Origin: Bacteroides uniformis
GTDB taxonomy: Bacteria; Bacteroidota; Bacteroidia; Bacteroidales; Bacteroidaceae
Direction: 5' to 3'
DNA: 64,000 bases
NCBI RefSeq assembly: GCF_025147485.1
Contig: NZ_CP102263.1
Location: 3,733,501 to 3,797,500 of the forward strand
Each line of letters begins with the position of its first letter. The first letter of the stretch is position 1. The notes beneath the pieces were generated by a model, which saw nothing but the letters and a program-made list of their open reading frames with translations, was not told the DNA's origin and did not search any database. The translations under genes and the position numbers were made by a program. This document shows positions 56,733 through 64,000 of the stretch, piece after piece.

Positions 56733-58034
56733 ATGGATATACACACATTTATTGCCAATTATCAGGAAGCTTTCGGCCAACACGCCGAACTCCCCATCGC
56801 CTTTTGGTATTCAGACCGAATGGGGGCATCTACAGAGAGAGTAACCGGTTGTCTCTTCAAATGCATGAAACAAGTCAGAGACGGCAAAATCGTCAGTCTC
56901 AGCAACAAAACAATTACCTGCGGAGGAGGCAAGTTCTATACCGGATTTACTGAAATGCCCGAGCGCGTCCCGGGGTTTGTCTCTTTGAAAGAGAAATACA
57001 AGAAGACTCCCGAAATGGTGGTAGATTTTGTCAATGAGCTACAGATTTCCAGAACTGACAAAGCCTATCTGCATTTTGCCCGCATAGACAAGATACCTTC
57101 CTTTGATGAAGTGGAAGGACTGCTGTTCCTGCCAACTCCCGACATTCTATCCGGACTGGCGACATGGACCTTCTTCGACAACAATGCATCGGATGCCGTA
57201 GCAGCCCCATTCGGCTCCGGCTGCTGTTCCGTCATTACCCAAACCATCATTGAAAACCGGAAACAAGGGAAACGTACTTTCCTGGGATTCTTCGACCCCT
57301 CCGTCCGCCCATACTTCGAAGCGGACTTATTGAGCTTCACTATCCCCATGTCCCGATTCAAGGAAATGTATCACACCATGCGCGAAAGCTGTCTGTTCGA
57401 TACACATGCCTGGGGAAAAATCAAGGAAAGGATACAGCTGTCCCAATCAGGAGACGTACATATCCTCCCCTCTCCCATTTCCTTCCCCATCCTTCCGGAC
57501 ATTTATCTGCAGGAAATCAGAATAGAAGATGCCGCAGCCATCTACCATGCCATCGACACACACCGGGACTACTTAAGAACATGGCTGCCATTTGTGGATA
57601 ATATGCGCACAATAGCTGATGAAGAAGCTTTTTTACGTCAGGTATTATCTACTCCTGCCGAACGAAATGAGCCAATATTCGGTATTTGGAACCAACAACA
57701 TGAAATCTGCGGACTGATAGGTTTCCATTTCTCCGATTTCGACAACCACCGTACAGAACTCGGCTATTGGCTACTGCCGGAATACCAGCATCGGGGCATC
57801 ATTACTGAAAGTGTCCGCAAGCTGTGTCTGTGGGCCGTACAAGAAAAAGAGATAAAGCGGATACAAATTCGCTGTGCCGTGGGCAATGCAGCCAGTAACG
57901 CCGTACCGGTTCGCCTCGGTTTCGTCCATGAGGGAACAGAACGTTGCGGAGAACTGCTGGCTTCTGGAGAATATACAGATATACATATATACAGCATCCT
58001 GAAAGAAGAAGTGCTGGCCAACCTCAAACGATAA
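56733..58034 (+). CDS. DUF169-GNAT acetyltransferase fusion protein
   Basis: 433 residues from ATG 56733 (MDIHTFIANYQEAFG). Residues 1-255 are a DUF169 domain with CLFKCMKQVRDGK, GFTEMPER and GSGCCSVITQ, a family of unknown role often seen in anaerobes. Residues about 265-430 form a RimJ/RimL-type GNAT domain with ELGYWLLPEYQHRGIITESV (acetyl-CoA loop) and AVPVRLGFVHEG. The frame opens at 56634, but the first 33 residues look like intergenic translation. The AlaX-like gene follows after 34 bp and may be co-transcribed. The function of the fusion is unknown. Confidence 0.85.
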   Translation: MDIHTFIANYQEAFGQHAELPIAFWYSDRMGASTERVTGCLFKCMKQVRDGKIVSLSNKTITCGGGKFYTGFTEMPERVPGFVSLKEKYKKTPEMVVDFVNELQISRTDKAYLHFARIDKIPSFDEVEGLLFLPTPDILSGLATWTFFDNNASDAVAAPFGSGCCSVITQTIIENRKQGKRTFLGFFDPSVRPYFEADLLSFTIPMSRFKEMYHTMRESCLFDTHAWGKIKERIQLSQSGDVHILPSPISFPILPDIYLQEIRIEDAAAIYHAIDTHRDYLRTWLPFVDNMRTIADEEAFLRQVLSTPAERNEPIFGIWNQQHEICGLIGFHFSDFDNHRTELGYWLLPEYQHRGIITESVRKLCLWAVQEKEIKRIQIRCAVGNAASNAVPVRLGFVHEGTERCGELLASGEYTDIHIYSILKEEVLANLKR

Positions 58035-58068
58035 AATATCAAATATATATCAACTATTGAAATTATAC

Positions 58069-58536
58069 ATGGAACAACAACCTCATCTCAATGACCACAA
58101 CAAGCAGGAGTACCCTCCTATGCACACCACGGAGCACATCATCAACCAGACCATGATAAGGTTATTCGGTTGCGGCCGCTCCATATCAGCACACATAGAA
58201 CGGAAGAAGAGCAAGCTGGACTATCTCCTTGCCGCCTGCCCCACAGAAGAAGAAATAAAGAAGCTGGAAGAGGCCGTAAACGAGGTAATCGCCCGACAGC
58301 TGCCCGTCACAACAGAATTCATTACGCAAGAGGAAGCGCAAGGACGTTTCGACTTGGAACGCCTGCCCGATGGTGCTTCGGAAACGGTACGTGTCGTGAA
58401 AGTAGGCGATTACGACGAATGCCTCTGCATCGGAGTACATGTGGAGAATACATCAGAAATCGGAACCTTCAAAATCATCAGTCACGATTGGGACGAAGAA
58501 GCCAAGCGTTGGAGAATGCGTTTTAAATTAGTCTGA
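58069..58536 (+). CDS. Small AlaX-like alanyl-tRNA editing protein
   Basis: 155 residues. HTTEHIINQ (His-x3-His near residues 19 and 23) and CIGVHVENTSEIGTF (Cys-x3-His near residue 123) match the zinc-site order of the AlaRS editing (second additional) domain, HxxxH and CxxxH. Free-standing AlaX proteins deacylate Ser- or Gly-tRNA(Ala). The N-terminal domain of larger AlaX forms is missing, so it is a short type. The upstream in-frame TTG/ATG option at 58057 is not family-like. Confidence 0.82.
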   Translation: MEQQPHLNDHNKQEYPPMHTTEHIINQTMIRLFGCGRSISAHIERKKSKLDYLLAACPTEEEIKKLEEAVNEVIARQLPVTTEFITQEEAQGRFDLERLPDGASETVRVVKVGDYDECLCIGVHVENTSEIGTFKIISHDWDEEAKRWRMRFKLV

Positions 58537-58592
58537 AAATCTATCAATTTTTAATAAATAAGATAGCAAAATGGCATTAAACAAGCAAATAA

Positions 58593-58633
58593 GTCAGTTT
58601 TTCAATGACAAATAGTCAATAAAGTCAGTGAAA
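58593..58633 (+). promoter_or_regulatory. GTCA-rich region upstream of the hsp20 sigma-54 promoter
   Basis: GTCAGT occurs at 58593 and 58624, with GTCAAT at 58615, and a loose dyad GTCA-N9-TGAC lies at 58593-58609. This is a possible activator-binding region, about 65 bp before the predicted start, but it is weaker than the permease enhancer. Confidence 0.35.
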
Positions 58634-58638
58634 ACTGG

Positions 58639-58655
58639 TTGGCATAAGGTTTGCA
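58639..58655 (+). promoter_or_regulatory. Sigma-54 (-24/-12) promoter of hsp20
   Basis: TTGGCATAAGGTTTGCA has GG and GC exactly 10 nt apart and matches TGGCAY-N5-TTGCA throughout. The predicted start is near 58666, giving a 5' leader of about 115 nt before the Hsp20 ATG at 58782. Confidence 0.75.
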
Positions 58656-58781
58656 ATATTGTTAGCGAACGACGGTTCAAGAAACGGATGGTGAAAACCC
58701 AAAAGGCAGACACCCGAAGACAAAGAACCGGAGTTCAAAACTAAACAGCATGTTTAACTTAAACAATAGGAGACTATAACT

Positions 58782-59225
58782 ATGATGCCTGTAAGAAGAA
58801 ACCAAAATTGGTTACCGAGTATTTTTAATGATTTCTTTGACAATGATTGGATGGTAAAAGCAAATGCCACCGCCCCTGCCATCAACGTATTCGAAACAGC
58901 AAAAGAGTACAAAGTTGAATTGGCTGCTCCCGGTATGACAAAAGAAGACTTCAACGTTCACATCGATGAAGAAAACAATCTGGTCATCAGCATGGAAAAG
59001 AAAACAGAAAGCAAGGAAGAGAACAACAAGGACGAAAAGAAGGAAGGCCGCTACTTGCGCCGCGAATTCTCATACACCAAGTTCCAGCAAACCATGATTC
59101 TTCCGGACGATGTCGATAAGGAAAAGATTGGCGCCCATGTAGAAAACGGCGTGTTGAACATTACATTGCCTAAGTTTACAGAAGCAGAAAAAGAAAAGGC
59201 CAAGAAATTCATCGACGTAAAATAA
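58782..59225 (+). CDS. Hsp20 / alpha-crystallin family small heat-shock protein
   Basis: 147 residues. The N-terminal arm is RRNQNWLPSIFNDFFDNDW, and the alpha-crystallin domain runs from about residue 35 to 140 with ELAAPGMTKEDFNVHIDE, the ENGVLNITLPK motif and a short tail. Hsp20 oligomers hold unfolding proteins without ATP. The charged insert KKTESKEENNKDEKKEG lies in the usual loop. It is monocistronic, with a sigma-54 promoter and a strong terminator. Confidence 0.97.
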   Translation: MMPVRRNQNWLPSIFNDFFDNDWMVKANATAPAINVFETAKEYKVELAAPGMTKEDFNVHIDEENNLVISMEKKTESKEENNKDEKKEGRYLRREFSYTKFQQTMILPDDVDKEKIGAHVENGVLNITLPKFTEAEKEKAKKFIDVK

Positions 59226-59243
59226 CGCCCGACCATTAAAAAG

Positions 59244-59286
59244 AAAATCTCCCGCTGCACAAGATAATGCAACGGGAGATTTTTTA
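59244..59286. terminator. Bidirectional terminator between hsp20 and the acyltransferase gene
   Basis: AATCTCCCG (59246-59254) pairs with CGGGAGATT (59273-59281), extended inward by TGCA/TGCA after one mismatch. A-run before and T-run after serve both convergent genes. Confidence 0.85.
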
Positions 59287-59305
59287 TATCCATAGCCATA
59301 CGGAA

Positions 59306-60442
59306 CTATTTCTTCTTCCCTTTCAGAAAACGGTCTGTCAGCCACTTGCGCACCGGTTCGTCGTACAGTTTCAAACAAGCATAAGCAAGGACAACGGCTC
59401 CCACGAAAGTAAGTATCATATAAGGGATACCTTCCGCCATTGTAGCGTTATTGTTGCATACCCAAGCCGTATAAGTATATACCAGCGGATAATGGGTGAT
59501 ATAAATCGGATAGGAAATATCTCCCAGGAACTTGCATACGGCAGTAGAGCGCTTACCGGTCACCTTGCCGCCCGCTCCCATCGAAACAATGACCGGGAAG
59601 ATGCAGATAATACAGAAAGCCTCGTAAAGCCCGTTCATCCAGTAACCATCCTCACCTCCGATACGGGGAATGGAAAGAACCACCACAATCAGCAGGCTGC
59701 ACCACCAGAAAGCACGCTTTTCAAGCCGTATCAGCCAGCCGAGGCGTGACAGAAGCAATCCGCCGAAGAACGGATACATCAGCCGGACCATACCCACATA
59801 CTGCTGTTCCCAGTTCAAGGCCCAACCACCCACAATATCGCCGGCAGGAGCAGTCAGACAACGGTACACCGTAAAACACCCTGCCACAAATACCAGCACC
59901 GACAGGGCCACCTTATTGAACTTGCGTACAAACAACGCATACAGGATATTACCGATATATTCATAATAGAGCGACCATGCCGGGCCATTCAACGGATGCA
60001 TTTCCGTCCAGCCGCGAATGTCGAACTTCAGCGGAAGAGGAAGCAAGGTACAGCCCAGCAACATCACCAGCAGCATTGTTCCGATGGACGTATTCTCGAT
60101 AGGTGGAAAACAAGGCGACTCCTGAAAATAGAAAAAGGCAGCGCCCACAATGCTTCCCATAATCACCATAGGATGCAGGCGGATGATACGGCGTTTGAAG
60201 AAAGTGCCCACGGTCATCCGGTTCCAACGGTCATCATAAGCATAGCCGATAACAAAACCGGAAAGCATGAAGAAGAAATCCACTGCCAGATAACCATGAT
60301 TGATAATTTGAGTAAGATGGCTGCCACCTGCATGTGCTTCAAAAAGATGGAAGATAATAACCATGACAGCCGCCACGCCACGAAGTCCGTCAAGAATCTC
60401 ATAATGCGGTTTCGAGGCAAGATAAGTAGTTCGTGTATTCAT
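59306..60442 (-). CDS. Acyltransferase 3 family membrane protein (OafA/YrhL-like)
   Basis: 378 residues with about ten spans. The family start is HYEILDGLRGVAAVMVIIFHLFEAH, with the conserved catalytic-region His in the first span pair and FFMLSGFVIGYAYDDRW after it. It ends in lysines (KGKKK). Members acetylate or succinylate surface sugars such as O-antigen or peptidoglycan. No glycan synthesis genes are near, so the target is open. It is monocistronic. Confidence 0.92.
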   Translation of the reverse strand: MNTRTTYLASKPHYEILDGLRGVAAVMVIIFHLFEAHAGGSHLTQIINHGYLAVDFFFMLSGFVIGYAYDDRWNRMTVGTFFKRRIIRLHPMVIMGSIVGAAFFYFQESPCFPPIENTSIGTMLLVMLLGCTLLPLPLKFDIRGWTEMHPLNGPAWSLYYEYIGNILYALFVRKFNKVALSVLVFVAGCFTVYRCLTAPAGDIVGGWALNWEQQYVGMVRLMYPFFGGLLLSRLGWLIRLEKRAFWWCSLLIVVVLSIPRIGGEDGYWMNGLYEAFCIICIFPVIVSMGAGGKVTGKRSTAVCKFLGDISYPIYITHYPLVYTYTAWVCNNNATMAEGIPYMILTFVGAVVLAYACLKLYDEPVRKWLTDRFLKGKKK

Positions 60443-60754
60443 TTTGGTATAAGATATTTATTTATTCGCGTACAAAGATAAGAGTTTTTTCCAATAAGGG
60501 AACTGATAGATATCATATAAACTCTATCAATTAATTGACAAGTATAACAGTTGTCTTTATCATTAGATACATATCACTACTTGCACCTTTTTTTCCGCAC
60601 AAAAAACAGCTTTTATTATCCATAATAAAAGGGCTACACCTTTTCCTCCTCATGGTGTAGCCTTAAACACAAAAGGGTGTAGCTATCCAAGGCAAATGGT
60701 GTAGCCCTTCTTCAAAAAAGAGAGCCAAATAGGATAATAATAAAGAAAAATCAG
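60443..60754. other. 312-bp gap between acyltransferase and ABC-2 permease genes
   Basis: AT-rich, with no open frame that looks coding. The only structure I see is the 22-bp-pitch repeat element at 60631-60707. Confidence 0.6.
60631..60707. repeat. 22-bp-pitch repeat element (locus 5, GGTGTAGCC type)
   Basis: Inverted GGGCTACACC at 60631-60640, then GGTGTAGCC at 60654, GGTGTAGCT at 60676 and GGTGTAGCCC at 60698, exactly 22 bp apart. It shares the core, the spacing and the block AAGGCAAAnGGTGTAGCC with the element at 12932-13008, so the two are members of one dispersed family. Confidence 0.75.
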
Positions 60755-61870
60755 TTAACTACTTTTCTTATAACTTTTTACCGCCCACAGATTGAAGACC
60801 AATGCAAAGACCAACACGGCTCCCAGTTGCGGAAGCAGTTCGGCAAATCCGCCACCACGGAGATAGATGGTACGCATCACCTCCACAAAATAGCGTAGCG
60901 GATTGATGCGCGTAATCCATTGCGCCCACTCAGGCATACTGTGGATAGGGGTGAAAAGACCACTCATCAGAATAAGGATAAGCATGAAGAACCACATGAC
61001 AAACATGGCCTGCTGCAACGTGGTCGAATGATTGGATATGACCAGCCCGAACCCCGACACCACCGGTAGAAAAAACAGCGCCATGCCGTAGATAGTGAGG
61101 AAATGTCCCGCCGGCAGAATGCCGTAAAGTACCCATGCCAGAACGAAACAGATGGTCAGCACCACAAAACCTATCAGCCAGTAAGGTATCAGCTTGGCGG
61201 CAATGAAAGTGAACTTGCCGACGGGGGTGACATTTATCTGCTCGATGGTGCCCGCCTCCTTCTCGCCCACCACATTGAGGGCAGGGAGAAAACCGCAAAT
61301 CAGCGTCAGCAGCATTACCATGAGGGCAGGAATCATGAAAAGCTTGTAGTTCAGCGTGGGGTTGTAAAGATTCTGCGTAGTGATGTCCACCCGGGGAAGC
61401 GGCTTCCCGGCAAGCCCTTGCGAAGACGACTCCGAACCCAGTTCACGGGTATAGTCACTGATGATGGAAGACAAGTAGGATCCTCCCAGACTGCCCTTCG
61501 TGCCGTTCACGGCATTGGCCGCCACCAGCAGACGAGGCGCCTCTCCCTTCACCCAATCCTTTTCGAAATCACGGGGAATCTCCAGCACGACATCTGCCGA
61601 ACCTGCTTCAATGGCCAGCAAAGCCTCATCGTATGTATCGGGAAGCGCTGTCAGGCAGAAATAAGTGGATGCACCGATTTTATCTACCAGACGGCGAGAC
61701 AAGACGCTGTGGTCATTGTCCACTATATTCAGATTGATGTTCTTTATCTCCAGATTGGCGGCCCAGGGCATCAGTATCATAATCATGCACGGGAAAATGA
61801 AAATCAGCTTGGGCAGGAAGGAGTTGCGGAACAACTGCTTGAATTCCTTTTCAATGAGAAACTTTATCAT
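60755..61870 (-). CDS. ABC-2 type permease (YhhJ/YbhR-like), second permease
   Basis: 371 residues from ATG 61870 (MIKFLIEKEFKQLFRNSF). One N-terminal span, a periplasmic domain (about 40-170), then five or six spans including GEKEAGTIEQINVTPVG, which is the ABC-2 coupling segment, and the closing LRYFVEVMRTIYLRG. It pairs with the next permease and the tandem ATPase as a YbhFSR-like exporter for drugs or envelope molecules. The frame extends 12 residues upstream without family resemblance. Confidence 0.92.
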   Translation of the reverse strand: MIKFLIEKEFKQLFRNSFLPKLIFIFPCMIMILMPWAANLEIKNINLNIVDNDHSVLSRRLVDKIGASTYFCLTALPDTYDEALLAIEAGSADVVLEIPRDFEKDWVKGEAPRLLVAANAVNGTKGSLGGSYLSSIISDYTRELGSESSSQGLAGKPLPRVDITTQNLYNPTLNYKLFMIPALMVMLLTLICGFLPALNVVGEKEAGTIEQINVTPVGKFTFIAAKLIPYWLIGFVVLTICFVLAWVLYGILPAGHFLTIYGMALFFLPVVSGFGLVISNHSTTLQQAMFVMWFFMLILILMSGLFTPIHSMPEWAQWITRINPLRYFVEVMRTIYLRGGGFAELLPQLGAVLVFALVFNLWAVKSYKKSS

Positions 61871-61894
61871 AAGACGATATTTTAAAGATTTTAG

Positions 61895-61941
61895 ACATAA
61901 GAACAAAAGAACAGATTTCCCGTATCCTTTTGTCCTTATGT
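61895..61941. repeat. 15-bp inverted repeat between the two permease genes
   Basis: ACATAAGAACAAAAG (61895-61909) and CTTTTGTCCTTATGT (61927-61941) pair with a single mismatch. It is an intercistronic hairpin in the 112-bp gap, possibly affecting mRNA stability or relative expression. Confidence 0.45.
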
Positions 61942-61982
61942 TCTTCTGCCTGAATAATTAATATAAAATTCATATCCGCTCT

Positions 61983-63086
61983 TTACTCAAGCCGATGCTT
62001 GAATTTCTTGAAACTCACCGTTATCAGCAATACCGCCATCGTGGCAAGTATGCCGACCTCCATCAGCACAAGCGAAACATCCACTCCCTCAATCATCAGC
62101 TTACGCACCGCCTGGATATACCAGCGTGCAGGAAGCACAGCTGAAATGGCCTGCAGGATAACGGGCATACTCTCAATGGGGAATATCATGCCCGAAAGCA
62201 ACATGGTGGGCATCATCAGCATCAGTCCGGACACCAGCATGGCGGCAACCTGCGTCCGGGTGACCGTGGAAATCAGCAGCCCCAGCGCCAGGGAGACAAA
62301 GATGAATAGCAGCGACACCACCACCAGCCAGAACAAGCTGCCCGCCACGGGAACATTGAGCACATAGACCGAAAGCAGAAGAATGGTGGTCAAGTTGACA
62401 AACGACAGCACAAAATAGGGCACCGCCTTTGCCAGAATGATGAAAAGCGGTTTGACGGGAGAAACCAGCAGGACCTCCATCGTCCCCTTCTCCTTCTCGC
62501 GCACAATGGAGATGGAGGTCATCATGGCGCAAATCAGCATCAGAATAAGCCCCATGACACCCGGCACGAAGTTGTAGGCACTCTTCATCTGCGGATTGTA
62601 CAGCAGCTTGAGCTGGGGTACAATGGCAGCGGCATGCACTCCCGGCGGAAGCATCTCCTGCCCGGCAGAGGAGATGATGTTTGCGGCATAGCCTGCCTGC
62701 ATAGTCGCCATATTGGGGTCTGTGGCGTCGGAGACAAGCTGCACGCGCGCCTCGCCGGTATAAAGCTTGTCCGAGAAACGCTCGCTGAAAACAAGCGCCA
62801 TGTCAATCTCCCCTCTTCCGAAAGAAGCCTCCATATCGGCGGGAGAATGCAGGCGGCGGATGACGGTGAAGTATTCGCTTGCATCCATGCGGTCGATGAT
62901 ACGGCGGGTAACTACGTCATTCGACGGGTCGAGCACCGCCACACGCACGTTCTTCACCTCGGTGGTGATGGCAAAACCGAAAAGGATTATCTGCACGATG
63001 GGCATGCCCAGCAGAATCAGCATCGTGCGCCGGTCGCGGAAGATATGGAAGAACTCTTTTCGGATGAAAGATATGAATTGTTTCAT
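61983..63086 (-). CDS. ABC-2 type permease (YbhS-like), first permease
   Basis: 367 residues. It starts KQFISFIRKEFFHIFRDRRTML, a cytoplasmic amphipathic lead followed by the first span. A periplasmic domain (about 45-180) precedes spans with REKEKGTMEVLLVSPVKP and FPIESMPVILQAISAVLPARWYIQAVRKL. It forms a heterodimer with the following permease. The gene begins 47 bp after the ATPase stop, in the same operon. Confidence 0.93.
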   Translation of the reverse strand: MKQFISFIRKEFFHIFRDRRTMLILLGMPIVQIILFGFAITTEVKNVRVAVLDPSNDVVTRRIIDRMDASEYFTVIRRLHSPADMEASFGRGEIDMALVFSERFSDKLYTGEARVQLVSDATDPNMATMQAGYAANIISSAGQEMLPPGVHAAAIVPQLKLLYNPQMKSAYNFVPGVMGLILMLICAMMTSISIVREKEKGTMEVLLVSPVKPLFIILAKAVPYFVLSFVNLTTILLLSVYVLNVPVAGSLFWLVVVSLLFIFVSLALGLLISTVTRTQVAAMLVSGLMLMMPTMLLSGMIFPIESMPVILQAISAVLPARWYIQAVRKLMIEGVDVSLVLMEVGILATMAVLLITVSFKKFKHRLE

Positions 63087-63103
63087 TGTCTATATTTATA
63101 TTT

Positions 63104-63133
63104 AGGCTCGGATAATGCGGATTTCACGGATTT
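63104..63133. repeat. Partial GCGGAT-type repeat between ATPase and permease genes
   Basis: TTTAGGCTCGGATAATGCGG and the following TTTCACGGATT resemble the units inside the element at 41761-41830, read in the same orientation. It begins directly at the ATPase stop codon. Confidence 0.5.
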
Positions 63134-64000
63134 TCAGTCGGCGGTTCGCACAGCTTGACGAGCCAGTTGTTGGAATACATCGTCCATCGTAGTGGCATTG
63201 AACTGCCGTTTCAGCTCCCCGGGAGTGTCGAGTGCACGGATGACGCCGTCTACCATGATGGAGATGCGGTCGCAATACTCCGCCTCGTCCATAAAGTGGG
63301 TGGTGACAAAGACGGTGATGCCCTCGTCGGCAGCCTGGTAAATCAGCTCCCAGAACTGGCGGCGCGTGGCAGGGTCCACCCCACCCGTAGGCTCATCCAG
63401 AAAGACAATCTTGGGACGGTGGAAGATGGAGACGGAGAAGGCCAGCTTCTGCTTCCAGCCCAGCGGAAGGCTTTTCACCAGTGTATCCCGTTCCTTTTCC
63501 AGCCCGAGGCGGAGGAGCAGCTCATCCGTCTTGGGGGCAATCTCCGCTTCGGGGATGCCGTAGATACCGGCAAAGAGGCGGATATTCTCCCACACCTTGA
63601 GGTCTTCGTAAAGGGAAAATTTCTGGCTCATGTAGCCGATGTTCTTCTTCACTTCTTCGGGTTGGGAAGCCACATCGAAACCTGCCACACATGCCTTGCC
63701 GCCGGTGGGGCGGCTAAGTCCCGTAAGCATGCGCATGGCGGTGGTCTTGCCTGCCCCGTTGGCTCCCAGGAAACCGAAAATCTCGCCCCGATGGACTTGG
63801 AAGGAGATGTGGTCTACAGCGGTGAAATTACCGAACCGCTTGGTCAACCCTTCCACTTCAATCACCTTGTTTTCGTGGTTTTCCACCCGTTCGTGCTGCA
63901 AGCCCGGAGGGCAGAGGATGCCCGCAAAGCGTGTCAGGATACGGTCGGGGGTATCGATGCCTTTTATCTCTCCTTCGTTGATGAAGGCGATGCGGTCGCA
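63134..64000 (-). CDS. Tandem ABC ATPase (YbhF-like), C-terminal part, cut by window edge
   Basis: The second ATPase domain is complete: Walker A GANGAGKTTAM, switch to GYMSQKFSLYEDL, signature-like VKSLPLGWKQKLAF, Walker B IVFLDEPTGGVDP and TTHFMDEAEYCDR. The frame does not begin at the ATG near 63901. Upstream it reads CDRIAFINEGEIKGIDTP and on to the edge, which is the end of a first ATPase domain joined by a short linker. It is therefore a double-ATPase protein like YbhF that powers the two ABC-2 permeases downstream. The signature has LPLGWKQK in place of LSGGQ, as is common in this group. Confidence 0.92.
   Translation of the reverse strand, partial: CDRIAFINEGEIKGIDTPDRILTRFAGILCPPGLQHERVENHENKVIEVEGLTKRFGNFTAVDHISFQVHRGEIFGFLGANGAGKTTAMRMLTGLSRPTGGKACVAGFDVASQPEEVKKNIGYMSQKFSLYEDLKVWENIRLFAGIYGIPEAEIAPKTDELLLRLGLEKERDTLVKSLPLGWKQKLAFSVSIFHRPKIVFLDEPTGGVDPATRRQFWELIYQAADEGITVFVTTHFMDEAEYCDRISIMVDGVIRALDTPGELKRQFNATTMDDVFQQLARQAVRTAD

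Noticed and set aside
58572..58587. Second GG-N10-GC pattern upstream of hsp20
   Set aside because: It reads TGGCATTAAACAAGCA. Spacing fits but the -12 element is AAGC in place of TTGC, and the site is farther from the gene than the perfect match at 58639.

Overview
The window looks like chromosome of a gut Bacteroides species (inference). It has SusC/SusD-type glycan uptake genes, a tRNA-free run of housekeeping genes typical of Bacteroidales (HU next to HU-LysM, DUF4295 next to rpmG/rpmB, DUF4301, PurT), and repeated Bacteroides-type promoter boxes (TTTG about 20 bp before TAnnTTTG). I saw no rRNA, tRNA, CRISPR array, transposase or prophage gene.

Layout. 1-8184 is a minus-strand housekeeping block: tsaD, pncC, rpmB-rpmG-DUF4295, ftsY, rimO, HU, a membrane HU-LysM fusion, moxR and the start of a DUF58 gene. 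8287-25858 holds a TamB-like giant, dnaB, ispE, a PepSY-like secreted protein, purT, DUF4301, a RelA-type (p)ppGpp synthetase, dgkA, an MFS carrier, panB, a HAD phosphatase and a MATE pump. 26010-38395 is a self-contained regulated module. An operon of three paralogous MacB/FtsX-type permeases and one ATPase runs leftward from a convincing sigma-54 promoter with a double palindromic enhancer. To its right lie a metallophosphoesterase lipoprotein, a small envelope protein, and a sigma-54 response regulator with its histidine kinase. 38490-41724 carries a CPA-type antiporter and an acyl-CoA ligase.

42068-56526 is a polysaccharide utilization locus read leftward: SusR-like regulator, SusC, SusD, SusE-like lipoprotein, GH66 dextranase, GH31 and GH97 alpha-glucosidases. 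The logic is dextran binding and endo-cleavage at the surface, TonB-dependent import, and periplasmic trimming to glucose. The susD frame is broken by one amber codon. 56733-64000 has a DUF169-GNAT fusion, a small AlaX-like protein, an Hsp20 behind a second sigma-54 promoter, an acyltransferase, and an ABC-2 exporter (two permeases plus a tandem ATPase cut by the window edge).

The least explained signal is intergenic. At five places (573-654, 12932-13008, 25933-25998, 35555-35643, 60631-60707) a short core occurs three times at a pitch of 21-22 bp, often with inverted copies. Only two of the five share sequence; the geometry is what is conserved. Separately, two related hairpin repeats upstream of ftsY and dnaB carry a copy of the -7 promoter box at each end, and a probable short sRNA points into the 3' end of the glycan locus.
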